Made by a program: the position numbers and the translations under genes
The notes under the pieces: model-generated
Seen by the model: the letters and a program-made list of their open reading frames with translations, nothing else
The model's database searches: none
What the model was told of the DNA's origin: nothing
DNA from: Allosalinactinospora lopnorensis
GTDB taxonomy: Bacteria; Actinomycetota; Actinomycetes; Streptosporangiales; Streptosporangiaceae
Direction of reading: 5' to 3'
Length of the DNA: 64,000 nt
Assembly: GCF_000981225.1 (NCBI RefSeq)
Contig: NZ_LAJC01000026.1
Coordinates: forward strand, 1 to 64,000
Shown: positions 17,718 through 28,395 of the stretch, piece after piece
How positions within the stretch are numbered: the stretch's first letter is position 1
Layout: every line of letters begins with the position of its first letter

Positions 17718-18512
17718 TCAGGCGCGGCGGACGACGATGTCGCCGTAAACGCTGTGGGCGCGCACCTCGGCGGTCTCCTCAGCGGTGCCCGGGTCCTCGG
17801 CCGATTCCAGGGAGCTGCTCACGCTGCCGTGCTTGGAGCCCACGTCCAGCCAGGCGGCGGTGCCTTCGCGGATGCCGATCTCCAGTTCTCCGTAGGAGGT
17901 CTTCAGGTCCGCACGGCCGCGGACCAGCTCGCCGGTCCGGACGTTGCCGTGGGCGGTCCTGGCTTCGACGGAGGCCAGGGGGCGCTCGGCGGTGATGTCG
18001 CCGTGCGCGGATTTCATCCGCAGCCTGCCGGTCACCGTGCCGAGGGTGATGGCGCCGTTGGACGTCTTGACCGCTGCGCTGCCGTCGATCTCCCGGGCGC
18101 GGATCCAGCCGTGCGTCGAGGTGAGCTCGGCGCTTCCCGTCAGCCGGTCCAGCGCGATGTTGCCGCTGGAGGCGGTGAGCTTGGAGGCGCCCAGGGTGCC
18201 TTCGCAGCGGATGTTGGCGTCCCTGGTACTGGCCTGGATCTGCGAGCCGGTCGGCAGGTCCACGGTCACGTCAGCTACGCCCTTGCGCAGCAGCCGGCCC
18301 AGCCCTGTGGTGGCGGGGTCCTCGACCAGCAGTCGGCCGTCGGCGTACTCGATGCGGATCTGTTCTGCGGCGCGCACGTCGGCGTCCTTGGCGGGGTCGC
18401 GCGGGCGGACCTCGACGGCGGTGTCGGAGCGGTCGCCGGCGTTGATCTGGACGGCGCCGAAGACCAGGTTGATCTCGGCGGTGATCGGTTCGGGTGTGTC
18501 GAAAGTAGGCAT
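17718..18512 (-). CDS. DUF4097 family beta-strand-repeat protein
   Basis: A 264-residue protein made of short repeating strands, with repeated ALT-SSGN / STHG / TSNG / SAHG / TAHG / TSYG / SKHG turns spaced about 20 residues apart. This is the right-handed beta-helix or adhesin-like pattern of DUF4097. No signal peptide or membrane segment is visible, so it is probably cytoplasmic. Its position between an RHH regulator and a DrrAB-type transporter is a common actinobacterial arrangement, but its job there is unknown. A second DUF4097 gene (34562-35416) pairs with a PadR regulator. Confidence 0.87.
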   Translation of the reverse strand: MPTFDTPEPITAEINLVFGAVQINAGDRSDTAVEVRPRDPAKDADVRAAEQIRIEYADGRLLVEDPATTGLGRLLRKGVADVTVDLPTGSQIQASTRDANIRCEGTLGASKLTASSGNIALDRLTGSAELTSTHGWIRAREIDGSAAVKTSNGAITLGTVTGRLRMKSAHGDITAERPLASVEARTAHGNVRTGELVRGRADLKTSYGELEIGIREGTAAWLDVGSKHGSVSSSLESAEDPGTAEETAEVRAHSVYGDIVVRRA

Positions 18513-18592
18513 AGGGGTCTCCCGGTCATGGCGCTTGTGGGCGTCTCCGCTGGTGGGAGACGTGGTGGGTGCGGTGTCGGGTGCAGGGGCGG

Positions 18593-19135
18593 CTAGCGGA
18601 CCCAGCCGGTGTAGCCGCGTCCGACCTGGCGGCTCGCGGCCTGGCCGGCCCGGCGGGTACCGGTGTCGAGCGCGCCGGACACGGCGCGCACCAGCCAGGC
18701 GTTGACCGAAAGCCCTTCGCGGCGGGCCGCCTCCTCGACGCGCGGCTTGAGGTGGTCGGGCAGGCGCAAGGTGATCCGCGACGTGCCCCCTTCCTCGGCC
18801 TCCGGCGGGACCGATCCCGCGGGCGGCCGGCCCTCTGCCGCTGTGTCGTGCGGGCGGCCGTCCTCGTCGGCGTCCTCGAACGCTTCGCCGACCGGGGGTG
18901 ACGTCACAATGAAGTCAGTCTGGCCCCCGCGCAGCCGGACCTCGACCGAGCCCGGGGCGAAGTCGCGGGTGATCTCGTCCGCGGCGTCGGCCAGCGCGTC
19001 CAACAGGGCCAATCGGGCAGCCGGTTCCAGCGCCGCGGTCAGGCGTTCGGCGACCGCCCGAGTGTCCTCGCCTCCGGCTTCGGCGGCCGCCACGAGCTGG
19101 CGGCGGAGGTTGTCGACATACGGCATCAAATCCAT
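18593..19135 (-). CDS. Ribbon-helix-helix (HicB/Arc-type) regulator
   Basis: A 180-residue protein and the first gene of the DUF4097-ABC transporter run. The C-terminal third contains a ribbon-helix-helix DNA-binding unit: the strand SRITLRLPDHLK followed by helices PRVEEAARREGLSVNAWLVRAVSGAL. The N-terminal 70 residues form a separate alpha/beta segment (VDNLRRQLVAAAEAG...LADAADEITRDFA) followed by a strand pair. A clustered TGACGTC repeat lies 9-35 bases before the start, which suggests autorepression. It has been called a HicB-family antitoxin in relatives, but no HicA toxin is adjacent. Confidence 0.82.
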   Translation of the reverse strand: MDLMPYVDNLRRQLVAAAEAGGEDTRAVAERLTAALEPAARLALLDALADAADEITRDFAPGSVEVRLRGGQTDFIVTSPPVGEAFEDADEDGRPHDTAAEGRPPAGSVPPEAEEGGTSRITLRLPDHLKPRVEEAARREGLSVNAWLVRAVSGALDTGTRRAGQAASRQVGRGYTGWVR

Positions 19136-19143
19136 GACTTCAC

Positions 19144-19170
19144 TATGACGTCTATTATGACGTCACGTCA
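19144..19170 (-). promoter_or_regulatory. TGACGTC repeat cluster, likely RHH operator
   Basis: TATGACGTC occurs twice with 12-base periodicity (19144-19152, 19156-19164) and is followed by ACGTCA to 19170. The second copy is part of the palindrome TGACGTCA. Tandem half-sites about one helical turn apart are what RHH dimers bind, and the cluster is 9-35 bases upstream of the RHH gene start. Confidence 0.55.
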
Positions 19171-19320
19171 AGCCATTCCTGACTCATCTTGACGCCATGG
19201 CCCTAGTTCCACCCGGCACACCCGACGACTGCCGGCCCCCGGCATCGCCTTGGGTGCGACCCTCGACCACGACAGTGGTTTCGACCTCCCCTTCGTACAC
19301 ACCTCCGAGCAGTCTGACTA

Positions 19321-19334
19321 GACTAAACTTAGTC
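19321..19334 (+). promoter_or_regulatory. Inverted repeat before the Phd/PIN toxin-antitoxin operon
   Basis: GACTAA-AC-TTAGTC, a perfect 6-bp inverted repeat with further GACTA copies on both sides (19316-19320, 19341-19345). It lies 20 bases before the antitoxin start. Probable binding site for antitoxin autoregulation. Confidence 0.5.
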
Positions 19335-19354
19335 ATGTTGACTATGCTGAGGAT

Positions 19355-19603
19355 ATGACTGTGGAAGTCAACATCCACGAAGCCAAGACGCACCTGTCCC
19401 GGCTGCTGGAGCAGGTCGCCGCCGGTGAGCAGGTCGTCATCTCCAAGGCCGGCCGACCTGTCGCCGACCTGGTGCCGCACCGCTCGACTCCTGTGGTGTT
19501 CGGCGGCCTCAGGGGCGAGCTTTCCTACGACGACGCCGCGTTCGACGAACTCGACCCCGACATCCAGCAGATGTTCTACGGCGACGCCGATGCTGCTTCT
19601 TGA
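19355..19603 (+). CDS. Phd/YefM-type antitoxin
   Basis: An 82-residue antitoxin. The N-terminal Phd/YefM fold is clear: MTVEVNIHEAKTHLSRLLEQVAAGEQVVISKAGRPVADLVP, where the N-terminal dimerisation and DNA-binding module normally sits. The acidic C-terminal tail (YDDAAFDELDPDIQQMFYGD) is the expected disordered toxin-wrapping segment. It overlaps the PIN toxin gene by 14 bases. The operator-like repeat just upstream fits autoregulation. Confidence 0.9.
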   Translation: MTVEVNIHEAKTHLSRLLEQVAAGEQVVISKAGRPVADLVPHRSTPVVFGGLRGELSYDDAAFDELDPDIQQMFYGDADAAS

Positions 19604-19973
19604 CAGCCATGTCGCCCTCTGGGTCATGGATGACAACCCGCGTCTTGGCCGGCAGGCGCGCACCCGGATCGGCGCCGCCGACCGGGTGCACGTCTCCGCG
19701 GCTACCGTGTGGGAACTCACGATCAAGGCGATGCTCGGCAGGCTCGTGGTTCCAGACCGGCTCAGCGAACGCATCGAACAGCAAGGGCTCACGTTGTTGA
19801 GCATCGCCGCCCAGGACACCGAGGGCATCCGCGGCTACCCGGAACTCGTGCGGCACGACCCATTCGACCGGCTTATCGTCGCCCAGGCCGAACGCGCCGG
19901 GATGCAGATGCTGACCGCCGATACCGTGTTGCTCGACCTCAAGCGCCCGTTCATCCTCGACGCCCGGGAGTAA
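19590..19973 (+). CDS. PIN-domain toxin (VapC-like ribonuclease)
   Basis: A 127-residue PIN ribonuclease partner of the preceding antitoxin; such toxins cut RNA, often tRNA, using Mg2+. The acidic residues are present: Asp in LLLDSHVALW (residue 5), Glu in VWELTIK (about 50) and Asp in HDPFDRLIVAQA (about 92-95), plus a C-terminal TADTVLLDL. I start it at the ATG at 19590 inside the antitoxin gene, because LLLDSHVALWV is the conserved family N-terminus. Confidence 0.9.
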   Translation: MLLLDSHVALWVMDDNPRLGRQARTRIGAADRVHVSAATVWELTIKAMLGRLVVPDRLSERIEQQGLTLLSIAAQDTEGIRGYPELVRHDPFDRLIVAQAERAGMQMLTADTVLLDLKRPFILDARE

Positions 19974-20145
19974 CGGGAGACGAACCCGACCTCGTGGCGC
20001 GGCCAGACGGTACATCACCCGAAGCAGCCGTCTGACGAACCTTCACGTGCGCTGGGGGAAGTCCAAGTGTGGCCCCCCGATCACGGTCTGGGGGTTCGCA
20101 TGCTGTCAAGGCCGTACGGGGCACCGTGATCCCCGCGGACTGCGC

Positions 20146-21018
20146 TCAGGCGCGCTCCACGGGGATCCACAGCTCGGCCTCGGCGGTGGCGCCGTCCCCG
20201 GTGTAGTCCACCCGCAGGATCTCCGGCCCCTCGGTGGCCCGGTAGGCCGGGTTGGCGGGGAACCACTGGCCGAAGACGTCCGCCCAGATGCGCTGGAGGG
20301 CCTGGGGGCACTCGCTGGAGGGAGCCGACCTCGGGAAGACCGCCCAGACGCCCGCGGGCACCTCCAGAGTCTCCATGCCTTCGGCGCCCCGGGCCGAGGT
20401 GGCCGCGGCCTGGTAGTAGTCGATCTCGCTGCCCTCCTCGCGATCCGGGGAGAAGGCCGCGGTGACCCCCAGGACACCGCGGGGCTCCTGGTCGGACAGC
20501 TCCCCGATCCGGGCGAGGGTCTCCTCGCCCAGGCCCGTGACGAACTCCTCCATGGCGGTGTTGCGGCCCTCGTAGACGATCGGCACCCGCGTCCTGGGAC
20601 CGACGAGGCGGAAGGCCCCCTTCTCCACGATCCGGTACTGCACGGTGGTTCTCCCTTCGACAGTGAGGCGGAATGCCATCCGCGGCTGTGAGGAGAGCAC
20701 CGCGCCGGTACGCCGGGCCTCGCCGGGCGCTACGCCGTGCATGGCACGGAAGGCCCGCGCGAAGGCCTCGGCTGAGCCGTAGCCGTAGCGCACCGCGATG
20801 TCGAGCAGCGTGTCACTGCCGCCGACGACCTCAGCGCCGGCCAGGGTCAGCCTGCGCCGCCGCACGTACTCTGCCAGGGGCATTCCCGACAGCGCTGCGA
20901 ACAGACGGCGGAAGTGGTGCTCGGAGGTGAGCGCGACCCTGGCCATCGCCGCCGCGTCCACCGGTTCCCCGGTGTCCTCCTCGACCATCTCCAGGGCCTG
21001 GTTCAGCCGGTCCAGCAC
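20146..21018 (-). CDS. AraC-family regulator with GyrI-like ligand-binding domain
   Basis: A 290-residue regulator in the Rob/SoxS-GyrI style. The N-terminal half has the two AraC helix-turn-helix units: VDAAAMARVALTSEHHFRRLF, then LLDIAVRYGYGSAEAFARAFRAMHGVAPGEAR. The C-terminal half is a GyrI-like small-molecule-binding domain (YRIVEKGAFRLVGPRTRVP... to AELWIPVERA). Related proteins sense lipophilic cations or drugs and switch on export genes. I chose the GTG at 21018 because AGGAGGGG lies seven bases upstream; upstream in-frame ATGs lack such a site. The remnant permease just past its start suggests an older, now broken, transport partner. Confidence 0.88.
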   Translation of the reverse strand: MLDRLNQALEMVEEDTGEPVDAAAMARVALTSEHHFRRLFAALSGMPLAEYVRRRRLTLAGAEVVGGSDTLLDIAVRYGYGSAEAFARAFRAMHGVAPGEARRTGAVLSSQPRMAFRLTVEGRTTVQYRIVEKGAFRLVGPRTRVPIVYEGRNTAMEEFVTGLGEETLARIGELSDQEPRGVLGVTAAFSPDREEGSEIDYYQAAATSARGAEGMETLEVPAGVWAVFPRSAPSSECPQALQRIWADVFGQWFPANPAYRATEGPEILRVDYTGDGATAEAELWIPVERA

Positions 21019-21255
21019 GGTGTCCCCTCCTTCGTTCACCATCGAAGCTACGGAGGACGGCCCCGACCGCACCCGACATCTCGCGTCCGCGTTCGGTAGG
21101 GCCACCAAGGCCGCCTTCCGGCCGCACCGCGAAGGTTCCCGGCCCCGTTCAGCGGGTGTGGCCCGGAGTCGCCGGTGGAGTCCGCGGTCCGCCTTCCCGA
21201 TCGCGGGCCCGCCCTCCGGGAACCGGCGGCCGGAATTCTCCGTGTCCTCAACCGA

Positions 21256-21886
21256 CGAATCCGCGCGCTCATAACCCGCGCCGGAATCGAAATGGCCGCG
21301 CAGTTCCCGGCGGTCGCCGCCGGGGCCTCCATCGTGTGGGACCGGGAGATGGGATTCCTGCGGGAGATGCTGGTGGCACCCGTTCGGCGCGGGTCGCTGC
21401 TGGCGGGCAAGTGCCTCGGCGGTGCGACCGTCGCCACCGGCACGGACGGGGCGGTGCTGGCGATGGCGGGGACAGCGAGCGTGCCCTACGATCCGCTGCT
21501 GCTGGGGGTACTACTGGTCCAGATGGCGTTGACGGCGTTCGCGCTGACGACACTCGGCACCCTGTGCGCGGTGTGCATCAGCCGCCCGGAGACCTTCCAG
21601 ACGGACCTGACGGTGGCGATGCTGCCGCTGCTGTTCCTGTCGGGCGCGTTCTTCCTCCTGTCCTCGCTGCCGGGCTGGATCGCCGTCCCCGCGCTCGCCA
21701 ATCCCCTCTCGTATGCGGTGGACGCGCTGCGGCGCACCATGGCGGCCTTCGAGGCGGGCCCCGGTGGCCGCCGGGCCGATGTGGGGCACCTGGCAGCCCC
21801 CGGTCGCGCTGGAGCTGGGGGTGGTGCTGCTACTCGCCGCGGTCGCGCTGACCGCGGCACCCCGCAGGTTCGGACGCCCCTCGTAG
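21256..21886 (+). pseudogene. ABC-2 permease remnant (N-terminus lost, frame break)
   Basis: The sequence VAAGASIVWDREMGFLREML followed by VAPVRRGSLLAGKCLGGATV, then three membrane segments and SLPGWIAVPALANPLSYAVDALRRTM, is the central and C-terminal part of a DrrB-type ABC-2 permease. The first membrane helices and any start codon are missing: upstream of about 21256 the frame is not protein-like. Near 21770 the frame shifts to MWGTWQPPVALELGVVLLLA, the last helix, and stops at 21886. No ATPase gene is next to it. A degraded exporter gene is the likely reading. Confidence 0.75.
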
Positions 21887-22010
21887 GCGCTCCGGCACAC
21901 GGCATCCGCCTCGGCCGTTCCGCGGCAGGGGCTCACCGACGCTGCCGCCGGCGAGCCGGGAGGCCCCGCCCGGGGAGCCGCTCATGGCGGCGAACCTCGC
22001 GCACCGGCCA

Positions 22011-23336
22011 CTACCGGAAGAGCAGCGCCCAGAGCACGATCGCCAGCAGCGCCAGGACACCCGCGCCCACGGCTATGGCCATGGGCAACTGGCTCCTGCT
22101 CCGATGCCGGCCCGAAGCGGTCAGACCGAGGGTATCGGTGGACTCCCGGATGGAGGTGAGCAGCGAGCTCACGGACTCGGGGCGGTGCCGCTGCAGTTTC
22201 TCCTGCAGGTGCGACATCGACTCCGACACCTGCGACACCGATTCGGACATCGACTCCTGCAGCGAGTTCCGCAGGACGTTCGCGCCCTGCCGGAAATGCT
22301 CCTTGGCCTGTTCCCGCGCGGAGTCGTTCTCCTTATCCGACTCGTCCTCGGACTCCTCCCCAGTCCGTTCCACGATGACCGGCCGCTCCCCGGTCGCGGC
22401 CGCGCTCCTGGCGGCGGTCTCGGGGCTGGTCTCCGGCGCCCACGGGGCGAGCGCGGCGATACGCAGCATCTTCATCGCGTTGTCCGCGGTGAGCCGGTCC
22501 TCCGGCCGGACGTGCAGCAGGCCTGCGAGCACCGGCGCGAGCGGCCCGGCGTTCTCCGCCACCGGCGGCTCCTCGAGTTCCTCGCCCCGCAGGATCTGGA
22601 TGTAGCCCTTGCGGTCGTAGGGCGGGCGCCCTTCGACCGCCGCGTACAGCGTGGCGCCCAGCGACCACAGGTCCGACTCGGGGCCGACCGGGCCGGCCTT
22701 CGCCCGCTCCGGCGGAATGTAGGACGGCGACCCGATGATCCGGCCCGAGCTGGTCAACGCGGACTCTCCGGTCCACGCGGCCAGCCCGAAGTCGGTCAGC
22801 ACGACCCTGCCGTCCTCACTGATCATGACGTTGTCGGGTTTGACGTCGCGATGCACGATGCCCTCGTCGTGGGCGACCTTCAACGCGTCGATCAGTTGCA
22901 GGCCGATCTCGGCGACGCGCTGGTACGGCAGCGGGCCGGCCAGCTGGACGATCTCGTCAAGGGTGCTCGAAACGACGAGCTCCATGACGATCCAGGGCCG
23001 GCCGTCCTCGTCCACGACGTCGAGAACGGTCATGAGGCCCGGGTGGGTCAGCCGAGCGGCGACCCGCGCTTCGCGTGTGGTCCGCTGGAGCAGCGATTCG
23101 CGCTCCGTCTCGCTCAGGTCGGTGGGCAGCCGCAGCTCCTTGACCGCGACCTCGCGCTCCAGCGCGAGGTCCGTCGCTCGCCATACGGTGCCGACACCGC
23201 CCCGGGCGATCTCCTCGAGGAGCTGGTAGCGCCCTTTGAGTACACGCTCGCCCGGGCCGGCTTCGATCGTGCCTTGGCGCGCGGATTCCTGCGGCGACCC
23301 TGGCCGCTCCGCGTGGGGCTTCTCAATGGAGGACAC
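22011..23336 (-). CDS. Membrane-anchored serine/threonine protein kinase
   Basis: A PknB-type (Hanks) kinase of 441 residues. The kinase domain spans about 37-300: the glycine loop ARGGVGTVW, the ATP Lys in VAVKEL (K66), the catalytic HRDVKPDN (an RD kinase), the DFG motif LTDFGLA and an activation segment ending SPSYIPPE. A Ser/Glu-rich linker with coiled-coil-like repeats follows (SMSESVSQVSESMSHLQEKL). A single C-terminal membrane segment (about 418-440) places the kinase in the cytoplasm with only a few residues outside, so there is no external PASTA or other sensor domain. Substrates cannot be read from the sequence. Confidence 0.92.
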   Translation of the reverse strand: MSSIEKPHAERPGSPQESARQGTIEAGPGERVLKGRYQLLEEIARGGVGTVWRATDLALEREVAVKELRLPTDLSETERESLLQRTTREARVAARLTHPGLMTVLDVVDEDGRPWIVMELVVSSTLDEIVQLAGPLPYQRVAEIGLQLIDALKVAHDEGIVHRDVKPDNVMISEDGRVVLTDFGLAAWTGESALTSSGRIIGSPSYIPPERAKAGPVGPESDLWSLGATLYAAVEGRPPYDRKGYIQILRGEELEEPPVAENAGPLAPVLAGLLHVRPEDRLTADNAMKMLRIAALAPWAPETSPETAARSAAATGERPVIVERTGEESEDESDKENDSAREQAKEHFRQGANVLRNSLQESMSESVSQVSESMSHLQEKLQRHRPESVSSLLTSIRESTDTLGLTASGRHRSRSQLPMAIAVGAGVLALLAIVLWALLFR

Positions 23337-23579
23337 GGCTTGTCAGCGAGTCAGATCACGGGCCACGGTGGCCTCCTGCGGGCTGTTACGTTCGGGGTCG
23401 CATCGGTTGCCGGACAGATCACTCGTTATATCAGGTGAGAACGAAAACCGAGCAAAGGGCCACCAGGCCAGCGGCACAAAGGTTCGGATTCGTTATGTCC
23501 AACGGAAACGTACCCCATGCAGCGGCCTTACTCTCCTCGCTCGTTCTCGCCCCGACAGCACCCCGTGGTGCGGCACGGG

Positions 23580-24932
23580 TCAGGTCCAGAGGGATTCCGG
23601 ATCGCGTACGAGGACCGGTCCGAAGCCGGTCTCCCGCAGCGGCTCCTCGAGCTGCGCGGCGTCGCCTGCCACGATAACGACCGATTCCCGAGGTCGCAGA
23701 AGGTTTCGGGCCGCGTCCGCGAGGTCTTCGGCGGTGACCCGCTCGAAACCGGCGCGCAGCCGGTCCACGTGGTCCTCGGGCAGGTCGTACACGACCATCT
23801 CGACCAGCGCGTTGGCCAGGCCGCGGGCTGTGGAGTAGGTCACAGGAAGCCCGACCGTGTTGGACTCGCGCACGGCGGCGAGTTCCCCGTCGGTGACACC
23901 ATCGGTCTGCAGCTTCTCGATCTCGCCGAGGATCGCGGTGACCGAGTGAGCGGTCGTGGGTGCCTCCACCTGCGTGCTGACCAGGAACACCCCACTGTCG
24001 CGGCGGAGGTCGAAGCGGCATCCCACACCATAGGTGTAGCCGAGCCGCTCGCGCAGTTCCATGTTGAGCCGGGACGTGAACATTCCACCGAGGACGTCGC
24101 TCATGCCGTCTGCCTTGGGCAGATCGACCTCGGAGCGAGGCGGCGCGTGGTGCGCCAGGATCAGCGCGGACTGCACCGACCCGGGCCGGTCGAGCACGAG
24201 GATGCGCGGGAACTCGCCCGTGGCGGGTTCGGGCGCCGTGATCTCGGGCGCGGGGGCCGGGGCCGCGTCGGCGAAGACGGTCTTGCCGATCTCTTCCAGG
24301 TCGACGTCGGCGAGGTCGCCGACGACCACGAGGGTCCCCGCGGCGCCCGCGACGGAGCGGGCGTGGAAGTCCGTGACGATCTCGGGAGTGACGTCCTGCA
24401 ACCGCACCGGGCCCCCGCTCAGCGGGGTGGCGTAGCGGCCGGTGAAGAGCTGGCCGCCGATGGTCCTCATGGCGAGAGTGGAGGCGACGGAGGCGTCGAG
24501 CCAGAACCGCTCGATGAGCTGGTCCCGGCGGCGCAGGACGTCTTCGGCGCGCAGGGCCGGGGTGCGGACCGCCTCAGCGAACAGCGCCGTGGCGTCGGTG
24601 ATCCGGTTGACGGGGGCGTCGACACCGGTGACGAAGCTGTCCCAGGTGACACGGGAGACCCACTCGGCGCCGTGCTGCTCCAGGGAGGGCGCCAGGGAAC
24701 TGTTTCCGTGCACCCCGTCCTCGAGCGCTTCGCCGGTAAGGGTGGCCACACCCATGCGGTCGAGCGGTTCGTTGGCCCCGCCGACCGGCTGGACGAGCCG
24801 GATCGCGGCGTACTGCTGGCCGGGTACGTCGATGGCGACCACGGTTCCGCCGCCGACGCTCAGGCGCCGGGGCCTGGGAAAGGTGTAGGGCTGCGGCGGG
24901 CCGAGCTCGGGACGGGACTGGAGCATGCTCAA
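23580..24932 (-). CDS. M16 family peptidase-like protein, non-catalytic partner
   Basis: A 450-residue M16 (pitrilysin/processing-peptidase) homologue without the zinc-binding HxxEH motif: the first domain runs straight through the place where it should be. It keeps the substrate-side R/Y-type motif in the second half, MFTSRLNMELRERLGYTYGV, as in the alpha-type subunits of two-chain M16 peptidases. It lies 53 bases after the HxxEH-bearing gene on the same strand, so the two probably form a heterodimeric peptidase. No signal peptide is evident. Confidence 0.9.
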   Translation of the reverse strand: MSMLQSRPELGPPQPYTFPRPRRLSVGGGTVVAIDVPGQQYAAIRLVQPVGGANEPLDRMGVATLTGEALEDGVHGNSSLAPSLEQHGAEWVSRVTWDSFVTGVDAPVNRITDATALFAEAVRTPALRAEDVLRRRDQLIERFWLDASVASTLAMRTIGGQLFTGRYATPLSGGPVRLQDVTPEIVTDFHARSVAGAAGTLVVVGDLADVDLEEIGKTVFADAAPAPAPEITAPEPATGEFPRILVLDRPGSVQSALILAHHAPPRSEVDLPKADGMSDVLGGMFTSRLNMELRERLGYTYGVGCRFDLRRDSGVFLVSTQVEAPTTAHSVTAILGEIEKLQTDGVTDGELAAVRESNTVGLPVTYSTARGLANALVEMVVYDLPEDHVDRLRAGFERVTAEDLADAARNLLRPRESVVIVAGDAAQLEEPLRETGFGPVLVRDPESLWT

Positions 24933-24985
24933 ATCGACTCTTTCTTCGACGTGCGTAAGCGGGCCGGTAGGGCGCGGCGACGGGG

Positions 24986-26296
24986 TCAGGCGTCTCCGCC
25001 TTGGGTGTCCGGGTCTTCGGGGTCGAATCGGACGATCAGCAGGTTCTCCTCGGTAAGGAGCCGTTTGGCGCCGGCCACGATGTCGTCCGTGGTGACGTCG
25101 GCCCAGCGCTGCGGCCAGGTGTAGGCGAGCTCGGGGTCGCCGAACAGCTGGGTGCAGCTCCCGATGGTGTCCGCCAGGCCGCTGGGGTTGGAGAGCGACT
25201 GCAGGTGGTCCCGCTCCAGTACCGCGCGGGCACGGTCGAGCTCCTCCTCGGTGACGCCGTCGGCCAGGCCGGCGACCTCTTCGAGGATGGCGGCCTCGAG
25301 CTCGTCGCCGGAGACCCCATCGCGGGCGATCATGGTCACCAGCATGAGGCTCGGTGTGTAGCGGAACGGCAGAACGTCGGCCGCCGCACCGCCGTCGTCG
25401 ACGGCGAGTCCCCGCTCCACGACGAGCCGCCGGTAGAGGCGGCTGCCCTGGCCCTGGCCGAGAACGGCCGAGACGAGGTGCATGACGTCGAATTCGCGTT
25501 CGCCGTAAGCCCCCACGCGGTAACCGAGGAAGACCGCGGGGGCGGGCACGGCCTCGGTGACCATGTCGCGCGCCGGGCCGCCTATGGGCCCCTCAAGGCT
25601 GCTGTCGGGCGCCTCGGCGACGGTCTCCCGGGCGGCGATCCCGCCGAAGTACGTGGCGACGCGCTGGTGGACGTCGTCCGGGTCGAGGTCGCTGACCACG
25701 GTGAGGACGAGGTTGTCGGGACCGTAGTGCCTCTCGTGGAAGGACAGGACGTAGTCGAGGTCGGCGGCGTCGAGATCCTCCATGGACCCGATGGTCGGGT
25801 GGTGGTACGGGTGGCCTTCCGGGTAGCCGAGGCGGAGGATCCGCTCGAAGGCGGTGCCGTAGGGGACGTTGTCGTAGCGCTGGCGGCGCTCGTTCTTGAC
25901 GACGTCGCGCTGGTTGTCGAGGACCTCCTGGGTCATGCCGGCGCGCAGCGTGGCCAGACGGTCGGCCTCCAGCCAGAGGGCGAGGTCGAGCGCGTGCTCC
26001 GGAACGGTCTCGAAGTAGTTGGTGCGGTCGGTGGAGGTGGAGGCGTTGATATCGCCGCCGAGGCGCTCCACCGCGTCGAAGTGCTCCCCCTTCTTGACGT
26101 TGCCGCTGCCCTGGAACATCAGGTGCTCGAAGAGGTGGGCGAACCCGGTCCGGCCGGGGACCTCGTACCGGGAGCCGACGCCGTACCAGAGGTTGACCGC
26201 CGCCACCTGCCCGGTGGCCGCCGGCGCCGTCACCAGGCGGAGTCCGTTCTCCAACGTGTATTGACCGACCCGGCCGGTCGCTCCGTTCGTGGTCAC
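24986..26296 (-). CDS. M16 family zinc metallopeptidase, catalytic subunit
   Basis: Catalytic partner of the following gene. The inverted zinc motif HLFEH (HxxEH) lies near residue 50 in FAHLFEHLMFQGSGNVKKGE, with the downstream Glu expected about 75 residues later. The second half carries QGSRLYRRLVVERGLA, the matching structural motif. The protein is 436 residues from the GTG at 26296 (VTTNGATGRVGQY), the usual family N-terminus; the frame is open further upstream to 26539 but that region is Arg/Gly-rich and overlaps the neighbour's end. These peptidases degrade short, unfolded or imported peptides. Confidence 0.9.
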   Translation of the reverse strand: MTTNGATGRVGQYTLENGLRLVTAPAATGQVAAVNLWYGVGSRYEVPGRTGFAHLFEHLMFQGSGNVKKGEHFDAVERLGGDINASTSTDRTNYFETVPEHALDLALWLEADRLATLRAGMTQEVLDNQRDVVKNERRQRYDNVPYGTAFERILRLGYPEGHPYHHPTIGSMEDLDAADLDYVLSFHERHYGPDNLVLTVVSDLDPDDVHQRVATYFGGIAARETVAEAPDSSLEGPIGGPARDMVTEAVPAPAVFLGYRVGAYGEREFDVMHLVSAVLGQGQGSRLYRRLVVERGLAVDDGGAAADVLPFRYTPSLMLVTMIARDGVSGDELEAAILEEVAGLADGVTEEELDRARAVLERDHLQSLSNPSGLADTIGSCTQLFGDPELAYTWPQRWADVTTDDIVAGAKRLLTEENLLIVRFDPEDPDTQGGDA

Positions 26297-26480
26297 CAGT
26301 CCATGCACCCCTTGTCCACGGCTCTCGAAGGATCTCGCCCTGCGGTCCGAGCCTATGCGCTCGGACGGGTTTTCGCTCACACAAAGCCGTCCGGTGGATT
26401 GCCGGGCGTGGCCGGTGCCGCGCGTTCCGGCCCCGAGCCGCGGAGGGCCGCACGTCACCGCGCCACCGCCGGTGTCGGCG

Positions 26481-28375
<1,895 letters not shown>

Positions 28376-28395
28376 AAACCGACCGCCCACCGGGC

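Noticed and set aside
18593-19135. HicAB toxin-antitoxin module
   Set aside because: The protein has an RHH unit like HicB-family proteins, but there is no HicA-like gene next to it, and the operon context is DUF4097 plus ABC transporter.
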